64,000 nucleotides of DNA from NCBI RefSeq assembly GCF_000379085.1, contig NZ_KB905378.1, forward strand, positions 467,075 to 531,074, read 5' to 3'. The notes beneath the pieces are model-generated. The model had not been told where the DNA came from. It made no database searches and saw only the letters and a program-made list of their open reading frames with translations. The position numbers and the translations under genes were made by a program. Within the stretch, counting starts at the first letter, position 1; every line of letters begins with the position of its first letter. Positions 8,024 through 16,159 of this stretch are shown here, in pieces. Source of the DNA: Halomicrobium katesii DSM 19301 (GTDB taxonomy: Archaea > Halobacteriota > Halobacteria > Halobacteriales > Haloarculaceae).

Positions 8024-8986
8024 TCAGACGACGGCCAGCCCGCGGGGGAGCTGTCGATACTCGTCGGGCCAGGCCAGCCCCAGCGCCGACCACGCCCTCC
8101 CGTCGTCGCTCGCGAACAGCCCGTGGTTCGTCAGGGCGTAGAACTGTCCGTCGTGGGCGGCCAGCACCGCCCGCGCGAGCCCGTCGGGGTCCGGCAGTCC
8201 CGACATCGCCCGCTCCCAGCCGTCGTCGGTCCGCCGATAGACGGAGGACTCGCCCTCCGTGCTGTGTGCATCGCGGGCACCGGTGGCCGCCGACACCACG
8301 ACGTCGTCTGGGTCCGCGCCGACTGCCAGTCCCCAGACGTAGCGGTGATCGAGTCCCGACTGGGGGAACGACCACGTATCGCCGCGGTCTCGCGACTCGG
8401 CGTAGCCGTCGCCGGCCGCCGTGTAGACGCGTTCGGGCGCGTCGGGGTGGGTCCCGAGCGTGTGGTTGTCTCGCCGCGCTCCGTCCGGGTGATCCTCCCA
8501 GCTCTCGCCCGCGTCGTCTGTCCGGACGAGCGCGCCCGCTTCGATGGCGACGTAGAGGCGGTCGGGATCGGCCGGGTCGACCGCGATCCAGCGTACGTGG
8601 TGGGTCTCGGGTCGCGGCGGGAACGACCACTGCGACGCCGAGGGGAGGGACTGCAACCCGGATCGCTCGCTCCAGGAGTCGCCGCCGTCGGTCGATCGGT
8701 ACACCCGCGAGGGCTCGGTCCCGGCCCAGATCACGTCGGGATCGTGCAGGCTGACCGTCACGGCAGTCACCCGGTCATCAGTCGAAAGCGCCGTCGTCCA
8801 GCTGTCGCCGCCGTCGGTACTGCGGACCAGCCCCGACTCGACGGTCCCGACGAAGACCCGCTCGGGACGGGCTGGAGCGGCCGCGATGCACTCCAGCGAG
8901 TCCGCCACCGATCGCTCTCGAACGGTCCAGTCACCGTCCGCGATCACGAGCAGTCGGTCGTCAAGTGCAGCGTAGCAGGTGGTCAT
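8024..8986 (-). CDS. BNR-repeat beta-propeller protein
   Basis: A 320-residue protein without signal peptide or membrane helix. It contains four or more Asp-box/BNR motifs: RSTDGGDSWTT, RSTDGGDSWSE, RTDDAGESWED and ESRDRGDTWSF. Such repeats form sialidase- or sortilin-like propellers. No sialidase catalytic arginine triad is evident, so an enzyme call is not supported. Related haloarchaeal proteins are unnamed. It is transcribed in the same direction as the halocin-like locus but separated from it by 64 bases and a sharp change to AT-rich sequence. Confidence 0.7.
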   Translation of the reverse strand: MTTCYAALDDRLLVIADGDWTVRERSVADSLECIAAAPARPERVFVGTVESGLVRSTDGGDSWTTALSTDDRVTAVTVSLHDPDVIWAGTEPSRVYRSTDGGDSWSERSGLQSLPSASQWSFPPRPETHHVRWIAVDPADPDRLYVAIEAGALVRTDDAGESWEDHPDGARRDNHTLGTHPDAPERVYTAAGDGYAESRDRGDTWSFPQSGLDHRYVWGLAVGADPDDVVVSAATGARDAHSTEGESSVYRRTDDGWERAMSGLPDPDGLARAVLAAHDGQFYALTNHGLFASDDGRAWSALGLAWPDEYRQLPRGLAVV

Positions 8987-9050
8987 ATCCTACCTTACGG
9001 CCCCACAGACAAACCGCTCTGGGTGTGGCGGAAAATCCGGCACGAGAGTC

Positions 9051-9230
9051 CTACTTTGCGAGATAGGCAACCATACCTGTGCCCAGCCCCGCGCCGATAC
9101 TGGTCATGATCACGGTAATCGGTGGTTGATGGAGGACGAGGGTGTTGACAAACCAGAACAGGGTGCAGTAGCCGATGGTCGATAAAAGGAATATAAGCAA
9201 CGGATTCAATAAAATTTGATTGGGCTCCAT
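9051..9230 (-). CDS. 59-residue two-helix membrane protein in the halocin-like operon
   Basis: ATG at 9228-9230, TAG at 9051-9053. The 59-residue product starts MEPNQILLNPLLIFLLSTIG. It has two hydrophobic segments (about 7-32 and 40-57, the second containing VIMTSIGAGLGTGMVAYL) separated by a short loop with HQPP. It begins 35 bases after the stop of the halocin-like precursor, on the same strand and within the same AT-rich segment, so co-transcription is likely. Immunity or export of the peptide would fit the context but is inference only. No homology is recognised. Confidence 0.6.
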   Translation of the reverse strand: MEPNQILLNPLLIFLLSTIGYCTLFWFVNTLVLHQPPITVIMTSIGAGLGTGMVAYLAK

Positions 9231-9265
9231 AATCGAGTATCGCTGCGATTTGTGTTTAACTTCGG

Positions 9266-10198
9266 TTAATATACCGGGTCATCATCCTCACAATTATTGT
9301 ACAACTCGGCACATATTTGTTCAACGGTCCAGTCGGCTCCGCAGCCAGCCTTGCCAACTGTGTCGTTATATAGAACTACAAGACCACAGAATGCCGATAC
9401 CACGGCGGCTGCCGCAACGCTCGCTGGAGCGGCGATAGGTGTTGAAGCAAGGATTACACCAGTTACGACTCCACAACCGAGAGTACAGATTACGTTTCCA
9501 ACGCCCTTACAGAATTCACAGACTGAACTTCCCTGTATCTGCACTTCTGATCCAGCAGTTGCCGGGGTTAATAAAGTCTCTTCATCCAGAATGAGTTCGT
9601 TTTCGTTATTGAATACTTCGTGTCCCCCAGAACGGACGGCATTTGATTCCCCATCCGAAGCTACCCCTGTTTTTTGGTTTGTGGACTGAAATGTTTGAAT
9701 TTCCTTGGTGAGGCCGTCTGTATTCAGACTTCTTATGGCTGCGAGTGCCTCAAGTGGATTACCATTATGCACTCTGACCGTCAGATCTCCTTTCATTAAT
9801 GAGGCGCTACCACGAGATCGCCGTCCTCCGGTTGACCGTCTCTTTGACTTGCCATTCCCTTGAACTTTTAGCGGGAAACTTACAATTTGGAACTCATCAG
9901 AAGACGAATCAGGGCGTTCCTGTACGACGCTTTTGATCTCAGCCTCCTCAACTAAAATCTCAATGCGTTCCTCTTCTCGAACTTTTTCAGTCACATGCTT
10001 GAAAACATCAGAGGCTAAAACCAGCTTTTGCAAATCGGATTTGGACTTACCTTTGATCTCATCCACAGTAATCTGGGGAGGGTCTCCTGAATAGCCTGCT
10101 TGTGTTTTTGATGAAGCGTTCACAGCCCCGGCACCCGCCAAAGCCGTTGTACTAGCCGCGAGCGTCTGAAGTACCTGCCGTCGGTTCTTGTCAGACAC
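9266..10198 (-). CDS. Twin-arginine precursor with C-terminal cysteine-rich halocin C8-like domain
   Basis: 310 residues from GTG 10198 (a TTG one codon earlier is possible). The N-terminus has the twin-arginine motif KNRRQVLQTLAAS and an AxA-like site near AVNASS. Residues about 35-220 are hydrophilic. The last 85 residues hold eight cysteines (about 227, 230, 238, 242, 271, 286, 296, 303) in the pattern CxxC-x7-CxxxC ... C ... GCG ... C ... C around a hydrophobic Ala/Val stretch. Halocin C8 is known to be cut from a Tat-exported precursor whose N-terminal part is the immunity protein, with a C-terminal Cys-rich peptide carrying CT(I/L)GC. CTLGC is present here. AT-rich codon use suggests transfer. 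Confidence 0.72.
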   Translation of the reverse strand: MSDKNRRQVLQTLAASTTALAGAGAVNASSKTQAGYSGDPPQITVDEIKGKSKSDLQKLVLASDVFKHVTEKVREEERIEILVEEAEIKSVVQERPDSSSDEFQIVSFPLKVQGNGKSKRRSTGGRRSRGSASLMKGDLTVRVHNGNPLEALAAIRSLNTDGLTKEIQTFQSTNQKTGVASDGESNAVRSGGHEVFNNENELILDEETLLTPATAGSEVQIQGSSVCEFCKGVGNVICTLGCGVVTGVILASTPIAAPASVAAAAVVSAFCGLVVLYNDTVGKAGCGADWTVEQICAELYNNCEDDDPVY

Positions 10199-10361
10199 CA
10201 ATCTTAATATTGCACTATACTATCTTAAACATGATTATTAGTATACTAATATATGGATGTTTTATTAGAAATATAAATGTAGTATAATATGACCTTCACA
10301 ATCCCCATCGCTATATATAATACGAAAATCATTTACCACAGGCAGACGCAGGCCCGGTCGC
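10199..10361 (-). promoter_or_regulatory. AT-rich promoter region of the halocin-like gene
   Basis: Very AT-rich sequence with several TATA-like stretches (TTAGTATACTAATATATGG, AAATATAAATG). It lies between the halocin-like precursor (minus strand) and the zinc-ribbon pair (plus strand). Transcription start points cannot be fixed from sequence. Confidence 0.5.
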
Positions 10362-10547
10362 ATGGTACACTGCCCTGAATGCCAGACGCCACTCGAAACG
10401 GCCGACGACATCGAGTTCGCCGAGACCGACGCGACGACCGGATTCATCAAAGCCTCCAAGCGGTTCTACACGGCCAACTGCGCCGCCTGCGGGCTGACGA
10501 TCGGCAGTGGCGTCGCCGGTGCGAAGTCGAACGGAGGTGCGGTCTGA
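10362..10547 (+). CDS. Small zinc-ribbon protein
   Basis: A 61-residue protein. A CPEC pair at positions 4-7 (MVHCPECQTPLE) and a CAAC pair (FYTANCAACGLTIG) give a four-cysteine zinc ribbon. Between them is IEFAETDATTGFIKASKRFY. Its stop TGA overlaps the ATG of the following paralogue by one base (TGATG at 10545-10549), so the two are translationally coupled. Function unknown. A role as a nucleic-acid or protein adaptor is typical for such small ribbons. Confidence 0.75.
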   Translation: MVHCPECQTPLETADDIEFAETDATTGFIKASKRFYTANCAACGLTIGSGVAGAKSNGGAV

Positions 10548-10714
10548 TGGCCCACTGTCCCGAGTGCGAGACGACGCTCGACCAGCAAGACGACGTGGAG
10601 TTCGTCGACATGGACTCGACGACGGGCTTTTTCACCGCCTCCAAGCGGTTCTACCTCGTCGCCTGTGGCGAGTGTGGGGCCGCAATCGGCAGCGGCGTCG
10701 CCGGTGCGATGTGA
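10547..10714 (+). CDS. Small zinc-ribbon protein, tandem paralogue
   Basis: 55 residues, MAHCPECETTLD to VAGAM. About half the positions equal the preceding gene, including CPEC, the core STTGFFTASKRFY, CGEC and AIGSGVAGA. It arose by tandem duplication and is coupled to the first copy through TGATG. Four cysteines are intact. The two ribbons could act as a heterodimer. No functional assignment is possible. Confidence 0.72.
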   Translation: MAHCPECETTLDQQDDVEFVDMDSTTGFFTASKRFYLVACGECGAAIGSGVAGAM

Positions 10715-10804
10715 ACCACGGTCGGTCCGCTCGCTGACGGTCGCTTCTCTCTCTGGTGCAAATTCGCGTCTGCCATTCGCTGCTCACTGTCGTTCGCAGC
10801 AGAA

Positions 10805-10826
10805 TGGGCCCGGGCGGATTTGAACC
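10805..10826. repeat. Duplicate of the tRNA-Val 3' end (att-like)
   Basis: These 22 bases, TGGGCCCGGGCGGATTTGAACC, equal 10918-10939, the 3' end of tRNA-Val. The upstream GCTCACTGTCGTTCGCA is also duplicated (10782-10798 and 10891-10907), so about 110 bp are repeated in direct orientation. It resembles an att scar, but no integrase is nearby. Confidence 0.6.
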
Positions 10827-10917
10827 GAAGCGAGACTCACTCCGTTCGGTCTCGCAGGGCTCAAACCCGCCCTCGCTGTCACTACGCCGTGCTCACTGTC
10901 GTTCGCACAGAAGTTAG

Positions 10918-10990
10918 TGGGCCCGGGCGGATTTGAACCACCGGCCTCTTCCTTGTAAGGGAAGCGTCATAACCACTAGACCACGGGCCC
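10918..10990 (-). tRNA. tRNA-Val (anticodon TAC)
   Basis: On the minus strand the gene starts GGGCCCGTGGTCTAGTGG and ends CCGCCCGGGCCCA. It folds into a full cloverleaf of 73 nucleotides. The anticodon loop CTTACAA sits in the stem TTCCC/GGGAA, giving anticodon TAC. The T arm has GGTTCAAATCC. The acceptor GGGCCCG pairs with CGGGCCC. CCA is not encoded. Its 3' end is duplicated downstream at 10805-10826. Confidence 0.95.
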
Positions 10991-11076
10991 GACACCGGCA
11001 GAGAAACGATGCGGGAAAATAACCCTTTCTCTCTGGAGGCGACAGCGTTACCCGGATCACACCCCAGGGGTCGAAC

Positions 11077-12060
11077 ATGGAGCGGTCGACAGCGGTCGTC
11101 GGGGGGACTATCGGGCTCCTCGTCGTCGGAGCGCTCGTCGTCTGGTCGGGCGTCTGGCTCCAGTTCGTCGATCCGGGGAGCGACGAGCGGACGACAGTGA
11201 CGGTCGTCGACGAGGGCGGGACGGAACTCGGCGCGGTCGACGCCCGCATCGCCGACACGTGGCAGCAGCGACTCGTCGGGCTCAGCCGGACCGAGTCGCT
11301 GACCGTCGACGAGGGGATGGTGTTCGTCCACGACCGACAGGAGCGCCACGGCTACGTGATGCGCGAGATGTCGTTCCCGCTGGACATCGTCTTCGTGGCC
11401 GAGAACGGGACGATCACGCGGATCCACCACGCGCCAACGCCGGCCGACGGAGCCAGCGAGAGCGACCTCCAGGAGTACAGCGGCGAGGGCAAGTACGTCC
11501 TGGAAGTCAATCGCGGCTGGACCAACGAGACCGGCGTCTCCGTCGGCGACCGAGTGTCGATTCCCGGCGAGACGAGCGACGACGCGGTGAGCGGCGAGGG
11601 AGTCGACGATCAGCAGGCGACGGCATCCACGCCGGAGTGTCCCGCAGGGCCGACGAGGACGCCGTCGCCGGACAACGCGACCGTGACTGCACTGGACGAC
11701 GACTGTGCGCCGCTGGGGACCGTCTCGGTGGCGATCGCAGACAACAGCAGCGAACGCATCACCGGGCTGAGCGACACCGACTCGCTGGCCGTCGACGAGG
11801 GGATGCTGTTCGTCTTTCCCGAAACCGGCGAGCACGCGTTCGTGATGCGAGAGATGTCGTTCCCGCTGGACATCGTCTACGTCGCCGCCAACGGGACGGT
11901 CACCCGGATCCACCACGCGCCGGTCCCCGAGGGCGAGTACGAGCGCCGGTATCCGGGTGAGGGCAAGTACGTCCTGGAGGTCAATCGCGGCTGGACCAAC
12001 GAGACCGGCGTCTCCGTCGGCGACCGACTGCGGCTCCCGAACGTCACCGCCGCCTCGTGA
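11077..12060 (+). CDS. Membrane-anchored protein with two DUF192 domains
   Basis: 327 residues. An N-terminal helix (about 7-29) anchors the protein. Two DUF192 domains follow (about 42-165 and 205-325), each with LGAVDARIAD/LGTVSVAIAD, RLVGLS/RITGLS, VDEGM.FVF, VMREMSFPLDIV and GKYVLEVNRGWTNETGVSVG. DUF192 proteins are small beta proteins of unknown role, often exported. DNA for the last motif (11491-11553 and 11966-12028) is almost identical in both halves, indicating a recent duplication or gene conversion. The family 2 MITE follows 39 bases after the stop. Confidence 0.85.
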   Translation: MERSTAVVGGTIGLLVVGALVVWSGVWLQFVDPGSDERTTVTVVDEGGTELGAVDARIADTWQQRLVGLSRTESLTVDEGMVFVHDRQERHGYVMREMSFPLDIVFVAENGTITRIHHAPTPADGASESDLQEYSGEGKYVLEVNRGWTNETGVSVGDRVSIPGETSDDAVSGEGVDDQQATASTPECPAGPTRTPSPDNATVTALDDDCAPLGTVSVAIADNSSERITGLSDTDSLAVDEGMLFVFPETGEHAFVMREMSFPLDIVYVAANGTVTRIHHAPVPEGEYERRYPGEGKYVLEVNRGWTNETGVSVGDRLRLPNVTAAS

Positions 12061-12099
12061 TCTGTGGGTCGGCGGTCGCTGTTGCCGTTCTCGAACCTA

Positions 12100-12179
12100 T
12101 AGTAACAATTGAAACGATTTACACACCGATCGCACTGCCGTCGTGCGATCGGGTATGCATTGATTTTCAATGGCTACTA
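12100..12179 (+). mobile_element. Family 2 MITE at the stop codon of the sensor kinase
   Basis: An 80-bp copy with TA at 12098-12099 and 12180-12181. The reconstructed empty site is ACCTAGGT. On the minus strand the original CTAG includes the TAG stop of the kinase gene, so the insertion changed only the last codons. Confidence 0.88.
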
Positions 12180-13600
12180 TAGGTAGCGAGGTCAGATCTC
12201 GGCAATTCGACTGTGAACGCCGCTCCCCGAGGATCGTTGTCATCGATCCAGATATCGCCCCCGTACTGCTCGACGAGCGTTTCGACGAGGTACAGTCCGA
12301 TACCGGTTCCGTCACTCTCCTTCCCCATCTCGTCTTTGTCGAAGACGCTTGGTTTGAACTCGTCCGAGATACCGGGACCGTTGTCCGCAACAGTCACGCG
12401 GGCAACGGTGTCCGTTACTGTCATGGTCACGGTGATATGTGGATCGTCCGTCTCGTTGTGATGGACTGCATTCGAGAGTAAGTTCCCGAACACCGCCTGA
12501 ACCGCTCCGTTCGCCTCGATGGTGACGGTTGGAAGCGCCCCCTCTACACGGATGGTCGCGTCTTCGAACCTGCGCTGGGACTTGGTGACTTCGCTTGCGA
12601 TCACGTCGGAGAGTTCGATCGGAGTGAAATCGACCGCGCCGCTCTCCTCCAGCGCATCGGTGAACGCACCGACGTTTGCCGTAAGCTCCGCGATGTGGTC
12701 ACAGGTGTCCTGAATGCGTTCGAGATACTCGACACCGTCCTCGTCGACGTGGGGAGCGACGGCTCCTGCCCATCCCATGAGAAGCTGGACATCGTTGTTG
12801 ATGTCGTGACGAACGAGGCGATTGATGAGTGCCAGCTCTTCGGTTTTCGTCTCCAGTTGCTGTTCGTGTCGCTTCTGCTGGGTGATATCTCTGGAGATGA
12901 ACTGGACCGTTTCGTGATCGGCTGTCTCCCTGCGTGGTGTAACGATATTGTGAAACTGGCGGACGCCGATATTGTCCTGAAAGGTTACGGCGCTTCCGGC
13001 AGTGGTCGCGCGGCGGCCGTACTCCAGACGCTTGGCCGCCACGTCGGGATCGATGACCGACGACAGCCGCTCGCCGATCACCTGCTCCCGAGTCATTCCG
13101 TGTGAACTGGCCATCGACGTGTTCGCGGACAGGATCATTCCATCGGACGTGACTTCCACGATCTCGTCCGGCGTGTTGTCGACCAGTTGTTCGTACTTGC
13201 GGCGGGCCTCATACTGGGAGACGACGTTGTCGATTCGATTGGCGAGTAACTGGAGCTGTTCCCCGTCGATGATGCGGGTTTTTAACAGGTAATCGTCGAT
13301 CCCGGCACCGATCGCTTCGCTCGCGACCGTCTCGTCACCCTGACCGGTGAGCAGGATGAACGGGACGTCGAACTCCGCGTCAATCGCCTTGTGGAGTTCC
13401 AGCCCGTCCATCGATGGCATCTCGTAATCGCTCACGACGCAGTCGATCTGCTGGTCGCGCATCACTGCTAACGCTTCCGATCCGGTACTCGCCGTCCGCG
13501 TGTTGAGGCCGTGTTTCTCTTCGAGCGTCTCCGACGTTATTTCGAGGAAGAAATCGCTATCGTCGACAACGAGAATCGTTGCGACGGGTGCCAAATTCAT
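12167..13600 (-). CDS. Response-regulator/PAS/histidine-kinase hybrid
   Basis: 477 residues from ATG 13600. Receiver domain about 8-125 (ILVVDDSDFF, phospho-acceptor Asp in CVVSDYEMPSMDG, lysine in YLLKTR). PAS domain about 140-255 (NTPDEIVEVTSDGMILSAN). Kinase core with H-box LINRLVRHDINNDVQLL, N-box NLLSNAVHHN and G-boxes VADNGPGI and GTGIGLYLV. No membrane helix, so it is cytoplasmic. This is a common haloarchaeal signalling design with unknown input. Its C-terminal YSSH plus stop comes from the family 2 MITE; before insertion the protein ended in RSDLAT. Confidence 0.9.
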   Translation of the reverse strand: MNLAPVATILVVDDSDFFLEITSETLEEKHGLNTRTASTGSEALAVMRDQQIDCVVSDYEMPSMDGLELHKAIDAEFDVPFILLTGQGDETVASEAIGAGIDDYLLKTRIIDGEQLQLLANRIDNVVSQYEARRKYEQLVDNTPDEIVEVTSDGMILSANTSMASSHGMTREQVIGERLSSVIDPDVAAKRLEYGRRATTAGSAVTFQDNIGVRQFHNIVTPRRETADHETVQFISRDITQQKRHEQQLETKTEELALINRLVRHDINNDVQLLMGWAGAVAPHVDEDGVEYLERIQDTCDHIAELTANVGAFTDALEESGAVDFTPIELSDVIASEVTKSQRRFEDATIRVEGALPTVTIEANGAVQAVFGNLLSNAVHHNETDDPHITVTMTVTDTVARVTVADNGPGISDEFKPSVFDKDEMGKESDGTGIGLYLVETLVEQYGGDIWIDDNDPRGAAFTVELPRSDLATYSSH

Positions 13601-13785
13601 TACCCTTCGTTGTCCCAAGAGCAAGTTAACACGTTCCCTCACTCTATCTCGAATGATAACGGGCACACGACCGTGACACTGGTTTCTCCGCGTGACTGCC
13701 GTAGTGGCCCCTCACGTGCTTGCTGTGCCCGCTGTCTTTCTCCCATACGACGACCTTTTGAGGCCAGCACCATTGATAAGCGAGC

Positions 13786-15768
13786 ATGGATGTCGACGCC
13801 GGGGACGACGACGCCTTCGAGGACGTTCGCGAAAACGTCGATCACCCGATGCGCCGGCTGTTCGCCGAATACGGCCGGGACAACACCGGCGCGTTCACGG
13901 TCGGCCTACTGAGTAGTATCGCCGCGCGACTGCTCGATTTGTTGCCGCCGGTGTTGCTCGGCGTCGCCGTCGACGCGATCTTTCGGAACGACCGCCCGTT
14001 CGCACTCGGTCCAGTCGATCTATCGGCGTACGCCTCTGATCCCGAGTCCCAGGTGATACTCGCGTCGAGCATCATCGCTGGCGCGTTCATCCTCGGCGCT
14101 GGCTTTCACTGGACCCGAAACTGGGGGTGGAACGCCTTCGCCCAGCGCATCCAACACGCCGTCCGGACCGACACCTACGACCGGATGCAGCGGCTCAACA
14201 TGGACTTCTTCGCCGACAAGCAGACCGGCGAGATGATGTCGGTCCTCTCGAACGACGTGAACCGCCTCGAACGGTTCCTCAACGACGGGATGAACTCGGC
14301 GTTCCGGCTGTCGGTGATGGTCCTGGGGATCTCGGCGATCCTCTTTTACTACAACTGGCAGCTCGCACTCCTGACGCTGGTGATCGTCCCGGCCATCGCG
14401 TTCTTCACTTACCGATTCATCAAGGCGATCCAGCCCAAGTACGCCGACGTGCGCTCCTCTGTCGGCCAGCTCAACTCCCGGCTGGAGAACAACCTCGGCG
14501 GCGTGCAGGTCATCAAGACCTACAGCACCGAGAGCTACGAGTCCGATCGCGTCGAGGACACCTCCCGCGACTACTTCGACGCGAACTGGGGCGCGATCAC
14601 GACCCGGATCAAGTTCTTCCCGGGACTGCGCGTCCTCGCTGGCGTGGGCTTCGTCATCACCTTCCTCGTCGGCGGGCTCTGGGTGTACAGCGGCGAGGGG
14701 CCGTGGATCTTCACCGGGACGCTCTCCGAGGGAGAGTTCGTCGTCTTCATCCTCCTCTCACAGCGGTTCATCTGGCCGATGGCGCAGTTCGGGCAGATCA
14801 TCAACATGTACCAGCGGGCCTACGCATCGGCCGAGCGCATCTTCGGTCTGATGAACACGCCCAGCCTCATCGAGGAGACCGACGACGCCGAGGAGCTGGC
14901 GGTCACCGACGGGGAAGTCGAGTACGATGGGGTCACCTTCGGCTACGGGGAGACGCAGAGCGTCTCCGAACAGTCGAGCGGGGAGGGAACCGATCCCGCC
15001 GACGACGAGGTCATCCTCGACGACGTGTCTTTCACCGTCGACGGCGGCGACACGCTCGCACTCGTCGGGCCGACGGGCGCGGGCAAGTCGACCGTGATGA
15101 AGCTCCTGATGCGGATGTACGACGTGAACGACGGCGCGGTCAGGATCGACGGCCAGGACGTGTGCGACGTGACCATCCCGAGCCTGCGGGACGCGATCGG
15201 CTACGTCAGCCAGGAGACGTTCCTCTTTCACGGCACTGTCCGTGACAACATCGCCTACGGGAGCTTCGACGCCACCGACGAGGAGATCCGCGAGGCGGCC
15301 AAGGCCGCCGAGGCCCACGGCTACATCCAGAACCTCCCCGACGGCTACGAGACGATGGTCGGCGAACGCGGCGTCAAGCTCTCTGGGGGGCAGCGCCAGC
15401 GCGTCGCCATCGCCCGCGCGATCCTCAAAGACCCCGAGATTCTCGTCCTCGACGAGGCCACCAGCGACGTGGACACGGAGACGGAGATGCTGATCCAGCG
15501 CTCGCTGGACCGGCTCACCGCCGACCGAACCACCTTCACTATCGCTCACCGCCTCTCGACGGTCAAGGATGCCGACCAGATCGTCGTCCTCGAAGACGGC
15601 TCGGTCGTCGAACGCGGCTCCCACGACGACCTGCTCGCCGAGGACGGCCTGTACGCCAACCTCTGGGCCGTCCAGGCCGGCGAGATCGACGAACTCCCCG
15701 AAGAGTTCGTCCGGCGCGCCACCGAGCGCCGCTCGCAGGTGGATGCGGAGGTCGGGGACGACGACTGA
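13786..15768 (+). CDS. ABC exporter, fused permease and ATPase (first copy)
   Basis: 660 residues, the usual length of a half-transporter of the MsbA/MDR type. Six helices lie within about 40-330. The nucleotide-binding domain has Walker A GPTGAGKST (about 428-436), Q-loop YVSQET, signature LSGGQRQR (about 532), Walker B ILVLDEATSD and H-loop IAHRLSTV. A poorly conserved acidic linker precedes Walker A. All catalytic residues are intact. The paralogue at 29829 is similar throughout. The substrate is unknown. Part of its 3' end is duplicated as a remnant at 16724. Confidence 0.9.
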   Translation: MDVDAGDDDAFEDVRENVDHPMRRLFAEYGRDNTGAFTVGLLSSIAARLLDLLPPVLLGVAVDAIFRNDRPFALGPVDLSAYASDPESQVILASSIIAGAFILGAGFHWTRNWGWNAFAQRIQHAVRTDTYDRMQRLNMDFFADKQTGEMMSVLSNDVNRLERFLNDGMNSAFRLSVMVLGISAILFYYNWQLALLTLVIVPAIAFFTYRFIKAIQPKYADVRSSVGQLNSRLENNLGGVQVIKTYSTESYESDRVEDTSRDYFDANWGAITTRIKFFPGLRVLAGVGFVITFLVGGLWVYSGEGPWIFTGTLSEGEFVVFILLSQRFIWPMAQFGQIINMYQRAYASAERIFGLMNTPSLIEETDDAEELAVTDGEVEYDGVTFGYGETQSVSEQSSGEGTDPADDEVILDDVSFTVDGGDTLALVGPTGAGKSTVMKLLMRMYDVNDGAVRIDGQDVCDVTIPSLRDAIGYVSQETFLFHGTVRDNIAYGSFDATDEEIREAAKAAEAHGYIQNLPDGYETMVGERGVKLSGGQRQRVAIARAILKDPEILVLDEATSDVDTETEMLIQRSLDRLTADRTTFTIAHRLSTVKDADQIVVLEDGSVVERGSHDDLLAEDGLYANLWAVQAGEIDELPEEFVRRATERRSQVDAEVGDDD

Positions 15769-15769
15769 T

Positions 15770-15950
15770 CTCGCCGGTGCACCCGACGCTCGTTCATCGA
15801 GCGTCAACGCCAAAGCCGGCGCGGGCGACTAACGGCTCTCGCCGGCGCACCCGACGCTCGTTCATCGAGCGTCAACGCCAAAGCCGGCGCGGGCGACTAA
15901 CGGCTCTCGTCGGCGCACCCGACGCCCGCTCGTCGGGCGAGATTTCCGCG
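15770..15950. repeat. 68-bp tandem repeats with hairpins after the ABC gene
   Basis: Units start at 15770, 15838 and 15906 with a 68-bp period; the third is partial. Each full unit contains GACGCTCGTTCATCGAGCGTC, an 8-bp stem with a 5-base loop. In the third unit the stem is GCCCG/CGGGC, a different but still pairing sequence. Serial terminators or a regulatory array are plausible. The spacing and the absence of unique spacers exclude a CRISPR array. Confidence 0.7.
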
Positions 15951-15958
15951 ACAGCTCA

Positions 15959-16036
15959 TACTGCCGGCTGTAACTGTTTCAAGATATTCGCGACCACGGG
16001 GTCGCGAAATTCTGTACAGACTTACAGCCGGCAGTA
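15959..16036 (+). mobile_element. Family 1c MITE
   Basis: 78 bp, TACTGCCGGCTGTAACTG to CTTACAGCCGGCAGTA, with TCA at 15956-15958 and 16037-16039. It is almost identical to the copy at 20707. Confidence 0.9.
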
Positions 16037-16159
16037 TCAGTCGAGAGGGATATCCTGCTCGAAAACGCCTGCTGGAGTGGCTTCGCCGCCCTGTTACAGC
16101 AGCCGATCTGAATCGACCGAATCGGGGAAGAGAGTCTGGCTGTTTGCCACTCTCGTCGA

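Noticed and set aside
10805-10870. A second tRNA-Val gene
   Set aside because: Only the 3' 22 bases match; no anticodon stem or 5' half can be folded.
15770-15950. CRISPR array
   Set aside because: Units are tandem copies of 68 bp without unique spacers, and no cas gene is present.
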